Source of the DNA: Nitrospira tepida | GTDB lineage: Bacteria > Nitrospirota > Nitrospiria > Nitrospirales > Nitrospiraceae | Length of the DNA: 64,000 bases | Direction: 5' to 3' | Assembly: GCF_947241125.1 (NCBI RefSeq) | Contig: NZ_OX365700.1 | Coordinates: 930,001 to 994,000, forward strand | In this document: positions 7,947 through 17,585 of the stretch, in pieces | How positions within the stretch are numbered: the first letter of the stretch is position 1 | How the letters are laid out: each line of letters starts with the position of its first letter | Notes under the pieces: model-generated | Database searches by the model: none | What the model saw: the letters and a program-made list of their open reading frames with translations, nothing else | What the model was told of the DNA's origin: nothing | Translations under genes and position numbers: made by a program

Positions 7947-10649
7947 CTACGCCCCGTGGCACTTCTTGAATTTCTTCCCGCTTCCGCAGGGGCAGGGATC
8001 ATTGCGGCCGACCTTGTCGTACTGATGTTTGACGGTTTTGGAGGCAGCCGGCTCTTCGCCGCGGTTGAGGGAGAGGCGAGGCGGCATCTGAGGGGGAGGC
8101 GAAGGAGCCGCTTCCTGCCTGACCGCTTGGATCTTGAACAGCCGTTCGAGCGTGTCCGATTTGATGCGCTCCATCATGCCCGAGAACATATCGAAGCCTT
8201 CGCGCTTGTATTCGATGAGCGGGTCCTTCTGGCCGTAGCCGCGCAGCCCGATGCCGTCGCGCAATTGGTCCATGCCGAGGAGGTGGTCCTTCCAGTGGTG
8301 ATCGATGACCTGGAGCAGGACGATCTTCTCCAACTGGCGCATGATGTCCGGGCCGATTTCCTCCTCCTTGCGCCGGTAGGCCTGCCGGACGGCCTGCTGG
8401 AGTTCCTCGACCAACGCATCGCGGCCGAGATCCTTCAAGCCCTCGATGCCGCCGGGGTGGCCATGGGCCAGATCCACGCCGAACTGGCCGTGCATCGATT
8501 CGGCCAGGGCCGCATAGTCCCACTCTTCCTGATATTGCTCCTCGGGGCAACAGGCTTGGACGAAGGAGGTCACGACGCTGTCCATCATGCCCATGATCTC
8601 GTCCGTCAGATTCTCGCCGGTGAGGATGGCCCGGCGGTGCTGGTAGACGACTTCCCGCTGCTTGTTCATGACGTCGTCGTATTCGAGGAGCTGCTTCCGG
8701 ATTTCGAAGTTGTGCGCCTCCACCTTCTTCTGCGCGTTTTCGATCGCCCGGGTCACCATGCCGTGCTCGATCGGGACGCCTTCCTCCATGCCGAGCTTGA
8801 GCATGAGGTTGGACACGCGCTCCGAGGCGAAGATCCGCATCAAGTCGTCTTCCAGCGAGAGGTAGAAGCGCGAGGACCCGGGGTCTCCCTGCCGGCCGGC
8901 CCGTCCCCGGAGCTGGTTGTCGATGCGCCGGCTCTCATGCCGCTCCGTGCCCAGGATATGCAAGCCGCCCGCCGCCACGACTTCCTGCTTGTTCTTTTCG
9001 CAGTCGGCCTTGATCTCCTCGAAGACCGCCAGCCGCCGTTCCTCGGGAATGCCTTCTTCCTGATACAGAAGGCGTTTGAAGAGAAAATCCGGATTGCCGC
9101 CCAAGAGGATGTCCGTGCCGCGCCCCGCCATGTTGGTGGCGATCGTCACGGCTGATTTCCGCCCGGCCTGCGCGATGATTTCCGCTTCTTTTTCATGGTA
9201 TTTCGCGTTCAGAACGTGGTGCTTCACCCCCTGCCGGCTGAGCATGCCGGAGAGACGCTCGGACTTCTCGATCGAGATCGTCCCGACCAGCACCGGCTGC
9301 CCATGCTGGTGGCAGTCCTTGATCTCCTCGACGATCGCGTTGAATTTCTCGCGCTCGGTTCGATAGACCACGTCGGCATAGTCTTTCCGGATGTTCGGCC
9401 GGTTGGTCGGGATCACGTTGACGTCGAGGTTGTAGATCTTGGCGAACTCCGAGGCCTCGGTGTCGGCCGTGCCGGTCATGCCGGCGAGTTTCTTGTACAT
9501 GCGGAAGTAGTTCTGGAAGGTCACCGAGGCCAGGGTCTGGTTCTCGTTCGCGATCTTCACCCCTTCCTTGGCCTCCACCGCCTGGTGCAGGCCGTCGCTC
9601 CACCGGCGGCCTGGCATGAGCCGGCCGGTAAACTCATCGACGATGATCACCTCGCCGTCCTTCACGACATAATCCACGTCGCGCTTGTACAGCGAATGGG
9701 CCTGCAGAGCCTTGATCACGTGGTGGACCAGGGTCATATTCGAGAGGTCGTACAGGTTTTCGACCCCGAGCAGTTTCTCGACCCGCGCGTTCCCCTCCTC
9801 GGTCAGCGAGGCCGTCTTGGTTTTCTCTTCGATCGTGTAATCCTGTTCCGGCTTGAGCTGCGGAATGATCGCGTTGATCCGATAGTACAGGTCCGTCGAA
9901 TCCTCGGTGGGGCCGGAAATGATCAACGGGGTCCTGGCCTCGTCGATCAGGATGCTGTCCACTTCATCGACGATCGCGAAGTTCAGCTCGCGCTGCACGC
10001 ACTGGCGGATGTCGTTCACGATCAGGTTGTCGCGCAAATAGTCGAAGCCGAATTCATTGTTGGTGCCATAGGTGATGTCCGCGCGATAGGCCTCCGAACG
10101 GGTGCAGGGACGCAGGTATTGCAGGCGCTTGTCGGCCGCGTCGTAAGTCGGGTCGTAGAGAAACGAGGCGTCGTGCTGGATCACGCCGACCGATAGGCCA
10201 AGGAAATGATAGAGGGCGCCCATCCATTGCGCGTCGCGCTTGGCCAGGTAGTCGTTGACGGTCACCAGGTGGGCCCCATGGCCGGTCAGGGCATTGAGAT
10301 AGAGCGGGAGCGTGGCGACCAGGGTCTTGCCTTCGCCGGTCTTCATCTCGGCGATGCGGCCCCTATGCAGGATCATGCCGCCCAGGAGCTGCACGTCGAA
10401 GTGGCGCATGTTCAGCTTGCGCCGTGAAGCCTCCCGGCAGACCGCGAAGGCCTCCGGGAGCAGATCGTCGAGTGGCTCGCCCTTCTCCAGGCGCTTCCGG
10501 AATTCCTGAGTCTTGTCCGTCAGGGCGTGGTCGGAGAGGGGCGTCAGGCTCGGCTCCAGCGAATTGATCTGCTCGACCACCGGACGCAAGGCCTTGATCT
10601 CGCGATCATTCTTGCTTCCGAAGATGAGGTTGAGGATGCGCGTCAACAT
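7947..10649 (-). CDS. secA: SecA, preprotein translocase ATPase
   Basis: This 900-residue protein is full length for SecA. It drives post-translational export of unfolded preproteins through SecYEG with ATP. Visible signatures are Walker [12 protein letters not shown] near residue 104, the DEAD-type box [15 protein letters not shown], the motif [12 protein letters not shown], the helicase motif [20 protein letters not shown], and the C-terminal zinc-binding tail [13 protein letters not shown] that contacts SecB and phospholipid. The ATG start gives the normal [18 protein letters not shown] beginning. It is transcribed alone and divergently from the metal-handling island; the 167 bp to the next gene must hold both promoters. 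Confidence 0.98.
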   Translation of the reverse strand: MLTRILNLIFGSKNDREIKALRPVVEQINSLEPSLTPLSDHALTDKTQEFRKRLEKGEPLDDLLPEAFAVCREASRRKLNMRHFDVQLLGGMILHRGRIAEMKTGEGKTLVATLPLYLNALTGHGAHLVTVNDYLAKRDAQWMGALYHFLGLSVGVIQHDASFLYDPTYDAADKRLQYLRPCTRSEAYRADITYGTNNEFGFDYLRDNLIVNDIRQCVQRELNFAIVDEVDSILIDEARTPLIISGPTEDSTDLYYRINAIIPQLKPEQDYTIEEKTKTASLTEEGNARVEKLLGVENLYDLSNMTLVHHVIKALQAHSLYKRDVDYVVKDGEVIIVDEFTGRLMPGRRWSDGLHQAVEAKEGVKIANENQTLASVTFQNYFRMYKKLAGMTGTADTEASEFAKIYNLDVNVIPTNRPNIRKDYADVVYRTEREKFNAIVEEIKDCHQHGQPVLVGTISIEKSERLSGMLSRQGVKHHVLNAKYHEKEAEIIAQAGRKSAVTIATNMAGRGTDILLGGNPDFLFKRLLYQEEGIPEERRLAVFEEIKADCEKNKQEVVAAGGLHILGTERHESRRIDNQLRGRAGRQGDPGSSRFYLSLEDDLMRIFASERVSNLMLKLGMEEGVPIEHGMVTRAIENAQKKVEAHNFEIRKQLLEYDDVMNKQREVVYQHRRAILTGENLTDEIMGMMDSVVTSFVQACCPEEQYQEEWDYAALAESMHGQFGVDLAHGHPGGIEGLKDLGRDALVEELQQAVRQAYRRKEEEIGPDIMRQLEKIVLLQVIDHHWKDHLLGMDQLRDGIGLRGYGQKDPLIEYKREGFDMFSGMMERIKSDTLERLFKIQAVRQEAAPSPPPQMPPRLSLNRGEEPAASKTVKHQYDKVGRNDPCPCGSGKKFKKCHGA

Positions 10650-10816
10650 GTCGGGCCTAGAATCGTGTCAGGAATCTTGGTTTGGCCTGTTTCCGGGAGG
10701 GTCCCAATCAACAATTTGTCGGAGTATACAGCAAACGAAACGGTGAATCCTACCAAGAAAGCCAAACGGTTCGCCATCTTGACAGGGGACCATCGGAATT
10801 CTTAGCATCAGGGCGC

Positions 10817-11164
10817 ATGTTTACGTACCTCCTGTCACGATCCTTCATAGTGGCCGCCGCCCGGTCGCGCGGCCTGGCTCGCCGCGCGACCGCGCTCGGT
10901 CTCGTCGTGGCGCTGGTAGGGCTGGCTGCGCTCCTTTATCCGGCGACTGTTCCCCATCTGATGCACCATGCCCAGCACCACGCGGGCACGCACGGGACGG
11001 CGCTCTGCTCCTGGCTCTGTGCAGCCGGACAGGGAGTGGAAGGTGCTGCCGCTCCGATCGCGCACCGATATGACCCGGTTGATCGTCTGGAGTCGCTCGT
11101 CAGCGTGAATCCGGACCATCCTGACCTGCTTTCCGTTTCGTCCCGCGCCCCACCCACCGTCTGA
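10817..11164 (+). CDS. Small His-rich CxWxC membrane protein, family member 1
   Basis: This is a 115-residue protein with one N-terminal membrane helix or uncleaved signal (about residues 25-43). A histidine-rich segment HLMHHAQHHAGTHG follows, then the motif ALCSWLCAAGQ, a variable tail, and the C-terminal signature SSRAPP. Five more proteins in this window share this plan. The frame continues upstream, but I chose the ATG at 10817 because homologous members begin there. The closing R-A-P-P and the His/Cys content recall DUF2946 and CopL-like small proteins linked to copper in other bacteria; that is family resemblance from memory, not a proven match. A role in binding or passing metal at the membrane is inference. 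Confidence 0.72.
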   Translation: MFTYLLSRSFIVAAARSRGLARRATALGLVVALVGLAALLYPATVPHLMHHAQHHAGTHGTALCSWLCAAGQGVEGAAAPIAHRYDPVDRLESLVSVNPDHPDLLSVSSRAPPTV

Positions 11165-11289
11165 GCTTCACACACGTTCATTCCGGACGGCGCAGTCCGC
11201 CCAGTGGCGGCCGGGCCGTCCGCTTATGGTACTCCTTCAGGTCGCGACCTCCTGCGAGGGAACGCGACAAGAAACGGAACAGGTTCTTT

Positions 11290-11853
11290 ATGAAGACGAC
11301 GGCATTCAGGCTGATGACCCCGGCCATCCTTTGCATGCTGGGTCTGCTGGTACTTGGTTCAGGAGAAGGGGCCTGGAGCATGGGGTCCCGCGTCCCGGCC
11401 GTGGGGATGCCTGCGACCGACTTCAATCTTCTCGACTTGGACGGCAAACCCAGGAGTCTCGCCGAGTTCCGCGGCAAGGTCGTGTTGCTGAATTTTTGGG
11501 CGACCTGGTGCAAGCCCTGCACGACGGAAATGCCCGCCATGCAGAATGCCTATGACAGCTTGAAAGACAAGGGGTTGGTGGTGCTGGCCGTGAACGAGCT
11601 GGAGGATGAAGCCCGCGTCCGGCAACACATCAAAGACTATGGCCACACGTTCCCCGTCCTCCTTGACAGCAAGAACCAGGTTGCCAATCTGTACGGCGTG
11701 TTCGGGCTGCCGGTGAGCGTCTTCATCGACGGCAACGGATCGGTCCAAGAATATGTGAAGGGCAGCCTGCTGACCGAGCAAAAGATTCAGGACGTGTTCG
11801 ACCGGATTCAGAGCCGAGGGAACCTCCAGGCCTCCTCCGCCGACGCGAACTAA
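11290..11853 (+). CDS. TlpA/ResA-like membrane-anchored thioredoxin
   Basis: This 187-residue protein has an N-terminal signal or anchor (residues 8-28) and a thioredoxin-fold domain of the AhpC/TSA-Redoxin type. The active site LNFWATWCKPCTTEMP is at about residues 70-85 and the cis-Pro loop VFGLPVSVFIDGNG near residue 145. Such proteins reduce disulfides in the periplasm, for apocytochrome c maturation or for metal-binding cysteines. It sits between two His-rich CxWxC proteins and overlaps neither. A paralogue lies at 20172-20747 in the same kind of setting, which suggests the thioredoxin acts on the CxWxC proteins. That link is inference. Confidence 0.88.
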   Translation: MKTTAFRLMTPAILCMLGLLVLGSGEGAWSMGSRVPAVGMPATDFNLLDLDGKPRSLAEFRGKVVLLNFWATWCKPCTTEMPAMQNAYDSLKDKGLVVLAVNELEDEARVRQHIKDYGHTFPVLLDSKNQVANLYGVFGLPVSVFIDGNGSVQEYVKGSLLTEQKIQDVFDRIQSRGNLQASSADAN

Positions 11854-11855
11854 TC

Positions 11856-12176
11856 ATGCCCGCCTCCGTGACGAAAACGGTCGCCGTCTGTCTGGCGCTC
11901 GGCTGGTTGGTTCTGAGCGGAGCCGTCTATCCGGCCACGGTGCCGCACGAGCTGCATCACGCCGAGCACCATGCGCACCACCATGCGACGACGCACGCCT
12001 CCGGGCTCTGTTCCTGGCTCTGCGCCGCCGGCCAGACGGCCGAGGTCGCGGTCACGTTCGATCCCGCCCTTTCGGTCCCGGTCGGCTCCGCCGAACAGAC
12101 GGTGGCGGTTCTTCCGCCGCTTCCGACCTTCCAGTCGTTTCTCTCCCGCGGCCCTCCCCGCTTCCTGAACGTATAA
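11856..12176 (+). CDS. Small His-rich CxWxC membrane protein, family member 2
   Basis: This 106-residue protein starts two bases after the TlpA stop, so the two are translationally linked. It has a single hydrophobic N-terminal helix (residues 7-27), then ATVPHELHHAEHHAHHHATT with nine histidines in a short run, the motif GLCSWLCAAGQ, and a tail ending in SRGPPRFLNV. The segment YPATVPHxxHHxxHH is nearly the same as in members 1 and 4, so these are recent paralogues. The His run plus paired cysteines suit Cu or Ni binding on the periplasmic face. Neither metal nor orientation can be read directly. Confidence 0.75.
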   Translation: MPASVTKTVAVCLALGWLVLSGAVYPATVPHELHHAEHHAHHHATTHASGLCSWLCAAGQTAEVAVTFDPALSVPVGSAEQTVAVLPPLPTFQSFLSRGPPRFLNV

Positions 12177-12327
12177 GTCAATCTCTTGGACATCTCTGTT
12201 CCGCGCTGGTCCTCCGCGCCCATCTTTTGGGTGTGAGGCCCTCGTGCGGCGGCTGACGCACACCAATCTTTTTCGGCGCCTCTGATCGAGGAAAGGAAGG
12301 AGCGCCTGCCGAGGAAAGGATACGTTC

Positions 12328-13392
12328 ATGAAGCGGTGCACCGGAACACATCTGAGAGTGCTGCTGGCCGGCGTGACCCTTGCCATGGGACCGGCCCCTC
12401 TCGTCCAGGCCTCCTGCGGCGCCGTGAGCTGTTTTGTGGTAATCGGCTCGCAGCAACAGGTCCCGCAAAAGGGCTTGCTCACGGTCAACGGCATCTTCAA
12501 CTACACGCCCTCCGAAGCGCCGCCCGGCGAGGGAGGCAGCATCCCCTTTGCGAACCAAGGCAACAAGCAGTTGATCCTGGCCAACCTGAACGTCAACCAG
12601 ATCCGGACGCTTGTTCGGACCTATACGCTGGACATGAACTACGGTCTAACGGATCGATTGGGATTGCAGGTCACGATCCCCTACAAGTTCGTCCATGCCG
12701 ATGCGCAACTCGGCCTCGGCACCTCCGCTCCTTACGCGGACCGCGGCATCGGCGATATCCGCGTCACGATGAAGTACAACGTCCTGCCGACCTTGCGCAG
12801 CATGGTCGTGTTCGGGCTGGGCGTCGATATCCCGACCGGAGACTATCGTCAGACCGGAAGCACGGGGCAGCTTGCGGAATCGACCTTGCAGATCGGACGA
12901 GGGAACGTGGGGGTTGTGCCGAGTCTCTATCAGAGCTACGAGATCATCCCCCATCGCCTGAATCAGTTTGCATTGGCCAACTATCGCCATACCTACAGAA
13001 ACCCCGACGGGTATCAATTCGGAGACGAGCTCAACCTGAGCCTGGGATTCAACATCGTCCCCTTTGAATCGACGCCCTGGTTGGTCCTGACCCAACAGGT
13101 CAATTATCGCTGGGTGCAGCAGGACAGCATGGAAGCCGCGCTCTATGCCTTCGATCCGGTGCTCAGCCGGACGATTCTGCTGGATGGGAATATCATCGAT
13201 CGAAAGGTCCCGACGACCGGCTCGACCTATCTGGCCTATTCGCCCGGCATTCTCCTGAATCTCTGGGGTTATGCCTCGGCCTACTTCATCGCGCAGATTC
13301 CCGTGGCTCGCGATTTCAACGGCAATCTGGAACAGCAACTGAGTTTTGTCGGTGGAATCACCAAGACCTTCAACGTGCCGACGCCGTTTTGA
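12328..13392 (+). CDS. Outer-membrane beta-barrel, MetA-degradation/transporter-like, paralogue A
   Basis: This 354-residue protein has a signal peptide (residues 1-24) and a mature N-terminus SCGAVSCFVVIGSQQQVPQK carrying a short C-x3-C motif. The remainder shows alternating beta-strand patterns ending in the aromatic KTFNVPTPF, as expected for an outer-membrane barrel. The general look is that of the Phenol_MetA_deg-like transporter family. A paralogue at 15657-16682 shares the CGAVSCF start, the phrase TLRSMVVFGLGVDIPTG, and YRHTYRNPDGYQFGDE. The ATG at 12328 is preceded by GAGGAAAGGA. It may be a channel for metal or metallophore; the substrate is unknown. Confidence 0.75.
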   Translation: MKRCTGTHLRVLLAGVTLAMGPAPLVQASCGAVSCFVVIGSQQQVPQKGLLTVNGIFNYTPSEAPPGEGGSIPFANQGNKQLILANLNVNQIRTLVRTYTLDMNYGLTDRLGLQVTIPYKFVHADAQLGLGTSAPYADRGIGDIRVTMKYNVLPTLRSMVVFGLGVDIPTGDYRQTGSTGQLAESTLQIGRGNVGVVPSLYQSYEIIPHRLNQFALANYRHTYRNPDGYQFGDELNLSLGFNIVPFESTPWLVLTQQVNYRWVQQDSMEAALYAFDPVLSRTILLDGNIIDRKVPTTGSTYLAYSPGILLNLWGYASAYFIAQIPVARDFNGNLEQQLSFVGGITKTFNVPTPF

Positions 13393-13408
13393 CGCTCCGA
13401 GGGGCCTG

Positions 13409-13765
13409 ATGCTGCAGTCGATTTGGAAAAGCCGGAGTCCCGCGAAGCGAGTCTCCCGGTCCGTCTTTGTCCCCATCCTCATTCTCTTTCTTCTCGCATG
13501 GTTCGGCCTGGGTTTCTCGCTCCAAGCCGGTCTCTGCACGCATGGGGTAGAGAAGGCCGCGATGCACGGGGGCGGGCTCTGTACCTGGCTCTGTGCGGCC
13601 TATGGCCAGGATTTGAGCGTCAGGTTGCCCGAATGGCCTGTGGCCCAGGCCCAAGCCGGATTTTCCGCCGACAGAACAGCGAGCGACATGCGCGCATCCT
13701 TCCTCGACGCGTTTGAGAACCGCGGCCCTCCAACGGCGGTCCTATGCGCCACTTTGTCAGCCTGA
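13409..13765 (+). CDS. Small CxWxC membrane protein, family member 3 (His-poor)
   Basis: This is a 118-residue protein with a hydrophobic segment at residues 18-38, then THGVEKAAMHGGGLCTWLCAA, a variable tail and the closing motif ENRGPP followed by TAVLCATLSA. It keeps the C-T-W-L-C core and the R-G-P-P ending but has only two histidines before the motif. It is therefore the most divergent of the YPATVPH-type members. It starts 16 bases after the barrel gene. The ATG at 13409 sits upstream of the helix; an in-frame ATG exists further upstream at 13346 but lies inside the barrel gene. Function is unknown. Confidence 0.68.
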   Translation: MLQSIWKSRSPAKRVSRSVFVPILILFLLAWFGLGFSLQAGLCTHGVEKAAMHGGGLCTWLCAAYGQDLSVRLPEWPVAQAQAGFSADRTASDMRASFLDAFENRGPPTAVLCATLSA

Positions 13766-13811
13766 TCAATTACCACCATCGTTCTGACCGTTCAGTTTGG
13801 AGGATACATCC

Positions 13812-15434
13812 ATGAGGAACCGCGCATCAGATTCAGTCAAGTCACAGGACCTTCATCATGGCCGCCGTCTGGCATCGATGGCCTTGTTCGTCGGATTGAC
13901 CGCCGGATTGGCCGCGATGACGGGCTGCGGCGGCAGCGACGACCCGGCCTCGACCGCGACATCCAGCGGCAGCGCCGGGCTCACCACGCCGCTCGCGTTC
14001 GTGAACAACCGGGATGACAAAACCATGTCAGTGATCGCGCTCAACGGCGCGAACAATCCGGTCATTACCACCATGCCCGCGTCGAATTTTGAGAATAACG
14101 CCCTGGGCGACATGATCACGTCCAAGGAGGAATGGATTTTCGTCAACCTGGGAGTCGGCAACAAGGTCGCCACCATCGATCCGCTGAGCGGGGCTGTCCC
14201 GATTCACGAGGCGAATCTCCCGACCGGCGAACGGCCCGTGCACATCTATGCGGACACGACCGACAAGGAAGTGATCTGGTCGATGAACGACGGCAATGCG
14301 ACGACCGGGGTGGATAACATCAATTGCGCTACCTCAGGAGGCGGGTCGGTCACGATTCTGCACAACTCGCATCTGGGGCCGGGCGGGAATCCGCCTCACG
14401 TTGAGAAGACGATCTGCTTGCTTGGGGCTGGCCACAAGGTGGCCGCCTTTTCACAACCGACCGCGACGACCCCCGGCATTCCGAAGCGGGTGTTCATTTC
14501 CAGCACGACGGCCGGCGAAATCGCCGTGATCGACAACGAGCCGGCGTCGGCACAGTTCCGGACGCTCATTCATCGCATCGATCTCTGCACGGATGCCGGA
14601 GAAGCCGCCCAGACTCCGCCCCAGCCCGCCTGCGACGTGAACGCCAACCAGTCGAACGTCCTGAACACGCCTAACAAGTCCAACCCGCACGGCATCCGCT
14701 GGTCGCAGGCCGCGGGCAAGGTCTACAGCATTCAGGAAGGCTACAAGACCATCGTCGAGATTGACCCGGTGTCCTATGCGATGACCCGGACGCTCGATCT
14801 GGCCGGAACCCCCTATACGGCCTTCGGCATCACGCCTGACGGGCGGTTTCTCTTGCTGCGCGGGACCGACCTCGCCACCGACTCGGCCCATATTATCGGA
14901 CGGTTGGCGGTGGTCGATGTGACGGCGGGCAGTCCACTCACGATCATACCGGTGGCCGCTCTGACCGATGTGGTCCCCTCCACCTTCAAGTTTGCGCCGG
15001 ATGGGAAGCGCCTCTACATGGTCGCCGCCAACACGGCGACGGGGAACGGCGCCCAGGCGGCGGCTCAGAAGAAAGACCGGCTGTTCGTGTTCGACCCGTC
15101 CGGATTCCCCGCCGCGATCAGCCCCTTGGCGGAAGTGACCTTGCCCGCCGCCACGGGCCATAGCTTCGATGTCGTGGTGAAGGGGGCGGGCGCCGCCTCC
15201 GATGTGGTGGTGTCCAACGGGACCGTTGGGACGCCCGGGTCGGTCACGATCATCAATGCCTCGACGAACGCGGCGGGGGCGTCGATTTCCGTGGGCCTGA
15301 ATCCGGGAGCGGTAATGGCCTATGTGAACGGGGCCGTGAGCAGCGGGAACGTCGCCACCGCAGAGGCGGTCAGGCCCTCCGGAGGCGAGGCCGGTCTTCC
15401 GGAGCGGCTCGACGACCACGGGATGCCTGAGTAG
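13812..15434 (+). CDS. YncE-like beta-propeller lipoprotein
   Basis: This protein of about 540 residues has a lipoprotein-type signal ending AAMTGCGGSDD (Cys near residue 39). The rest is made of repeating blades typical of YncE/YVTN propellers, with phrases such as LAFVNNRDDKTMSVIALNG, EWIFVNLGVGNKVATIDPLS and VYSIQEGYKTIVEIDPVS. GGAGG lies 9 bases before the ATG at 13812. YVTN/YncE proteins are extracytoplasmic scaffolds and some are induced by metal limitation. Here it lies between the two outer-membrane barrel paralogues, so it may work with them. Ligands cannot be deduced from the repeats. Confidence 0.8.
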   Translation: MRNRASDSVKSQDLHHGRRLASMALFVGLTAGLAAMTGCGGSDDPASTATSSGSAGLTTPLAFVNNRDDKTMSVIALNGANNPVITTMPASNFENNALGDMITSKEEWIFVNLGVGNKVATIDPLSGAVPIHEANLPTGERPVHIYADTTDKEVIWSMNDGNATTGVDNINCATSGGGSVTILHNSHLGPGGNPPHVEKTICLLGAGHKVAAFSQPTATTPGIPKRVFISSTTAGEIAVIDNEPASAQFRTLIHRIDLCTDAGEAAQTPPQPACDVNANQSNVLNTPNKSNPHGIRWSQAAGKVYSIQEGYKTIVEIDPVSYAMTRTLDLAGTPYTAFGITPDGRFLLLRGTDLATDSAHIIGRLAVVDVTAGSPLTIIPVAALTDVVPSTFKFAPDGKRLYMVAANTATGNGAQAAAQKKDRLFVFDPSGFPAAISPLAEVTLPAATGHSFDVVVKGAGAASDVVVSNGTVGTPGSVTIINASTNAAGASISVGLNPGAVMAYVNGAVSSGNVATAEAVRPSGGEAGLPERLDDHGMPE

Positions 15435-15469
15435 GCGGCTATCTGGTTTTGCGCAGTATGGAGGGGTGA

Positions 15470-15507
15470 GGATAGAGAGCACCTGCGGAGGCGGGTGCCC
15501 TCTATCC
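15470..15507 (+). terminator. Strong hairpin after the propeller gene (possible terminator)
   Basis: GGATAGAGAGCACC (15470-15483) pairs with GGTGCCCTCTATCC (15494-15507) with one mismatch over 14 bp and a 10-base loop. No T-run follows, so it is either a weak terminator, an RNA-stabilising structure or a protein site. It lies 35 bases after the propeller stop and about 150 bases before the second barrel gene. Confidence 0.45.
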
Positions 15508-15656
15508 GGCGCGAGGTGTCCGGTCAGATGACTGTTGAAGTAGATGAGGACCCTCTGTTACAGGGTCAGGTTGCATCGGCTGGCTGTGGGATGAGCGCTG
15601 TGGTTGTGGTATTGGAACCCCGATTGGGGAAGCGCAGGAAATATTCTGGAGGGACC

Positions 15657-16682
15657 ATGCGTGATCGATTGTCTCGGATGATCTGGGTTTGGCTGGGGTG
15701 TGTGATCGGCTCCGGTCTCGTTCCAATCGGTCAGGCGGAAGCCTCGTGCGGGGCCGTCAGTTGCTTTGTCACGATCGGATCGCAACAACAGGTTCCCCAG
15801 CATGGGTTGCTCACGGCGAACTTTATTTATAGCTACACTCCCATGACCCTGCCATCAGGGTCGAACGGCATTATCGCGGAAGCGGATCAAGAGAACCGCC
15901 GAATCATTCCCAATCACCATCGCGAGCTGGGTACGATCACCAACAGCTACACGCTCGATGTGAACTACGGCATCACGGACAGACTCGGCGTGCAAGTCAC
16001 ATTGCCCTGGCTGAACCGACACCACGAGCACTTCCATCGTCATGGCGGAGGAGACGCCGAATTGCATCAGTGGGTCGGGCAGGGCATCGGCGATCTCCGG
16101 GTGACCACCAAGTACAATGTGTTGCCGACCCTGCGAAGCATGCTGATCGTCGGATTGGGCGTGGAGCTTCCCACGGGCGGCACGGACACGCGCGACAACT
16201 TGGGGCAAAAGCTCGAGCCATCCGGGCAACTGGGGCGCGGAAACGTCGGTCTCATTCCGTCCCTGTATCAGACCTATGAGCTGATTCCGCACCGGTTGAA
16301 TCAATTCACCTTCGCGAGTTACCGGCACACGTTCAAGAACAACGACGGCTACCAGTTTGGAGATGAGTTTATCGTGAACGCGGGTCTCAACCTGGTGACG
16401 TTTCCCTGGCTCGTGCTTACCGGACAGGTGAATTATCGCTATATGGTCCATGACACGATGAGCGCCAGCCTTGGAACGGAGCCGATCATGGACCGGGCGG
16501 TGCCCAATACCGGCTCGTCCTGGTTCGGGGTGTCGCCGGGGGTGCTCTTTAATCTCGGCGAGAGTTGGCAAGCCTATTTCTTTGCCCAGGTCCCGGTGGT
16601 GCGTGACGCGAACAACAATCTGGCTCAAGGCACCAGCTATACCTTCGGCATCACGCGCTACTTTTCCTTCTCCAGCTCCTAA
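15657..16682 (+). CDS. Outer-membrane beta-barrel, MetA-degradation/transporter-like, paralogue B
   Basis: This 341-residue protein has a signal peptide of about 26 residues. The mature start SCGAVSCFVTIGSQQQVPQH is almost the same as in paralogue A. Barrel strands follow, including TLRSMLIVGLGVELPTGG and YRHTFKNNDGYQFGDE, with the terminal strand YTFGITRYFSFSSS. A His-rich loop HHEHFHRHGG near residue 125 is absent from paralogue A and could bind metal. GGAGGG precedes the ATG at 15657; longer in-frame starts lack a site. The stop codon TAA is formed by the first bases of a MITE-like element. Probable role: outer-membrane passage of metal or a chelate (inference). Confidence 0.76.
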   Translation: MRDRLSRMIWVWLGCVIGSGLVPIGQAEASCGAVSCFVTIGSQQQVPQHGLLTANFIYSYTPMTLPSGSNGIIAEADQENRRIIPNHHRELGTITNSYTLDVNYGITDRLGVQVTLPWLNRHHEHFHRHGGGDAELHQWVGQGIGDLRVTTKYNVLPTLRSMLIVGLGVELPTGGTDTRDNLGQKLEPSGQLGRGNVGLIPSLYQTYELIPHRLNQFTFASYRHTFKNNDGYQFGDEFIVNAGLNLVTFPWLVLTGQVNYRYMVHDTMSASLGTEPIMDRAVPNTGSSWFGVSPGVLFNLGESWQAYFFAQVPVVRDANNNLAQGTSYTFGITRYFSFSSS

Positions 16683-16884
16683 CCCGCATTATTCATGAAC
16701 GCTTCTGCTGCAATCGCGGATTCGCCGCTGCGACAGAGCCTGACGGCGGGCGTGCTCGCCGTTCAGTACCTCGACGTACTGTTTCAAGTACGCCTTGGTC
16801 CTTCCCGGCTGTGCTTGGGGGTACCCGTTGCTCTTCCCGATGCAACGGGTGCAACGCGACGAACCATCATGAATAATGCGGGCT
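16681..16884. mobile_element. MITE-like element, copy A
   Basis: A 204-bp element with 18-bp terminal inverted repeats: the left end is AACCCGCATTATTCATGA and the right end TCATGAATAATGCGGGCT, one mismatch. No protein is encoded. Copy B at 33420-33614 matches the first roughly 130 bp in inverted orientation, while the far third differs. The left end overlaps the stop codon of the barrel gene. This is likely a non-autonomous element mobilised by a transposase encoded elsewhere. Confidence 0.8.
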
Positions 16885-16940
16885 GACGCATAATAGCCCA
16901 CGTCTTGCGGATTGGGCGGGTCACATCATTATGTCTAACC

Positions 16941-16993
16941 ATGATTCATGAGCGGTTCTGTTGCAATTACGCGTTCACCGCTACGACAAGCCG
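16941..16993 (+). repeat. Degenerate fragment of the MITE-like element
   Basis: ATTCATGAGCGGTTCTGTTG and the following bases to CGACAAGCCG match the left part of copy A (ATTCATGAACGCTTCTGCTG ... CGACAGAGCC) with scattered changes. It is an older, partial third copy just downstream of copy A. The remaining bases to the next gene contain a short near-repeat, GTGAGCAGACGTGAGCACG, and nothing else I recognise. Confidence 0.6.
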
Positions 16994-17121
16994 ACGAATG
17001 CCGCGCCAATGAGAGCACGTATCCCGTTCCACGGTCTCCCGCGATCTGTAGCATGCGTGAGCAGACGTGAGCACGCATCGGTAGACGTGAGGACGTCTTC
17101 TCACTACGATTCCCTACCGTG

Positions 17122-17463
17122 ATGAAGCCTCTCTTGCCTCGCCTTGTGGCGACAATCAGCGATGGATGGCGCCTGTTGATTGCCTCGACGCTGGCAGGTT
17201 GTCTGGTGCTGCTGCTGGCGCTCGTCTACCCGGCGACCGTTCCTCACGCACTGCATCATCTTCACCATGGCGTGGCCACGCATGGCACTCTGATCTGTTC
17301 GTGGCTCTGCGCCGCAGGGCAGGAGGCCGAGGGGGTGGCCCTCGGCCTCCCTGGCGTCTCACTCGCTCCCGAGCGCGCGTTGTGCTTGCCGGAGCGCGCG
17401 GCTCCCTCACTGTTCGCTATCGAGGGCTCTTCCCGCTCCCCTCCGTCTCGTCATTCCGTCTAG
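17122..17463 (+). CDS. Small His-rich CxWxC membrane protein, family member 4
   Basis: This 113-residue protein (GTG at 17119 is an alternative start) has a hydrophobic helix at about residues 18-40 that runs into VYPATVPHALHHLHHGVATH. The motif LICSWLCAAGQEAEG and a tail closing in SRSPPSRHSV follow. It is nearest in sequence to members 1 and 2. It is preceded by the MITE-like copies and followed by the Asp-box propeller gene. The plan is the same as in the other members: one membrane anchor, a His cluster, a C-x-W-x-C pair and a terminal S/R-x-PP motif. Function is inferred only from metal-binding residue content and neighbours. Confidence 0.74.
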   Translation: MKPLLPRLVATISDGWRLLIASTLAGCLVLLLALVYPATVPHALHHLHHGVATHGTLICSWLCAAGQEAEGVALGLPGVSLAPERALCLPERAAPSLFAIEGSSRSPPSRHSV

Positions 17464-17585
17464 CTTGCGGTTGTCAAGATCCGATGTCCAGGTGTCTCGC
17501 GTAGACATCACAAATAGTGAGGATGCTCTGCCCCATCCGAGCGGGTGGCGTGGACAGGTGTCATCCTTTGAGAAGGGGAATCCCT

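Noticed and set aside
7851-10196. Long plus-strand open frames opposite secA
   Set aside because: They are antisense shadows of the SecA gene; the minus-strand protein has all SecA motifs and the plus-strand translations have none.
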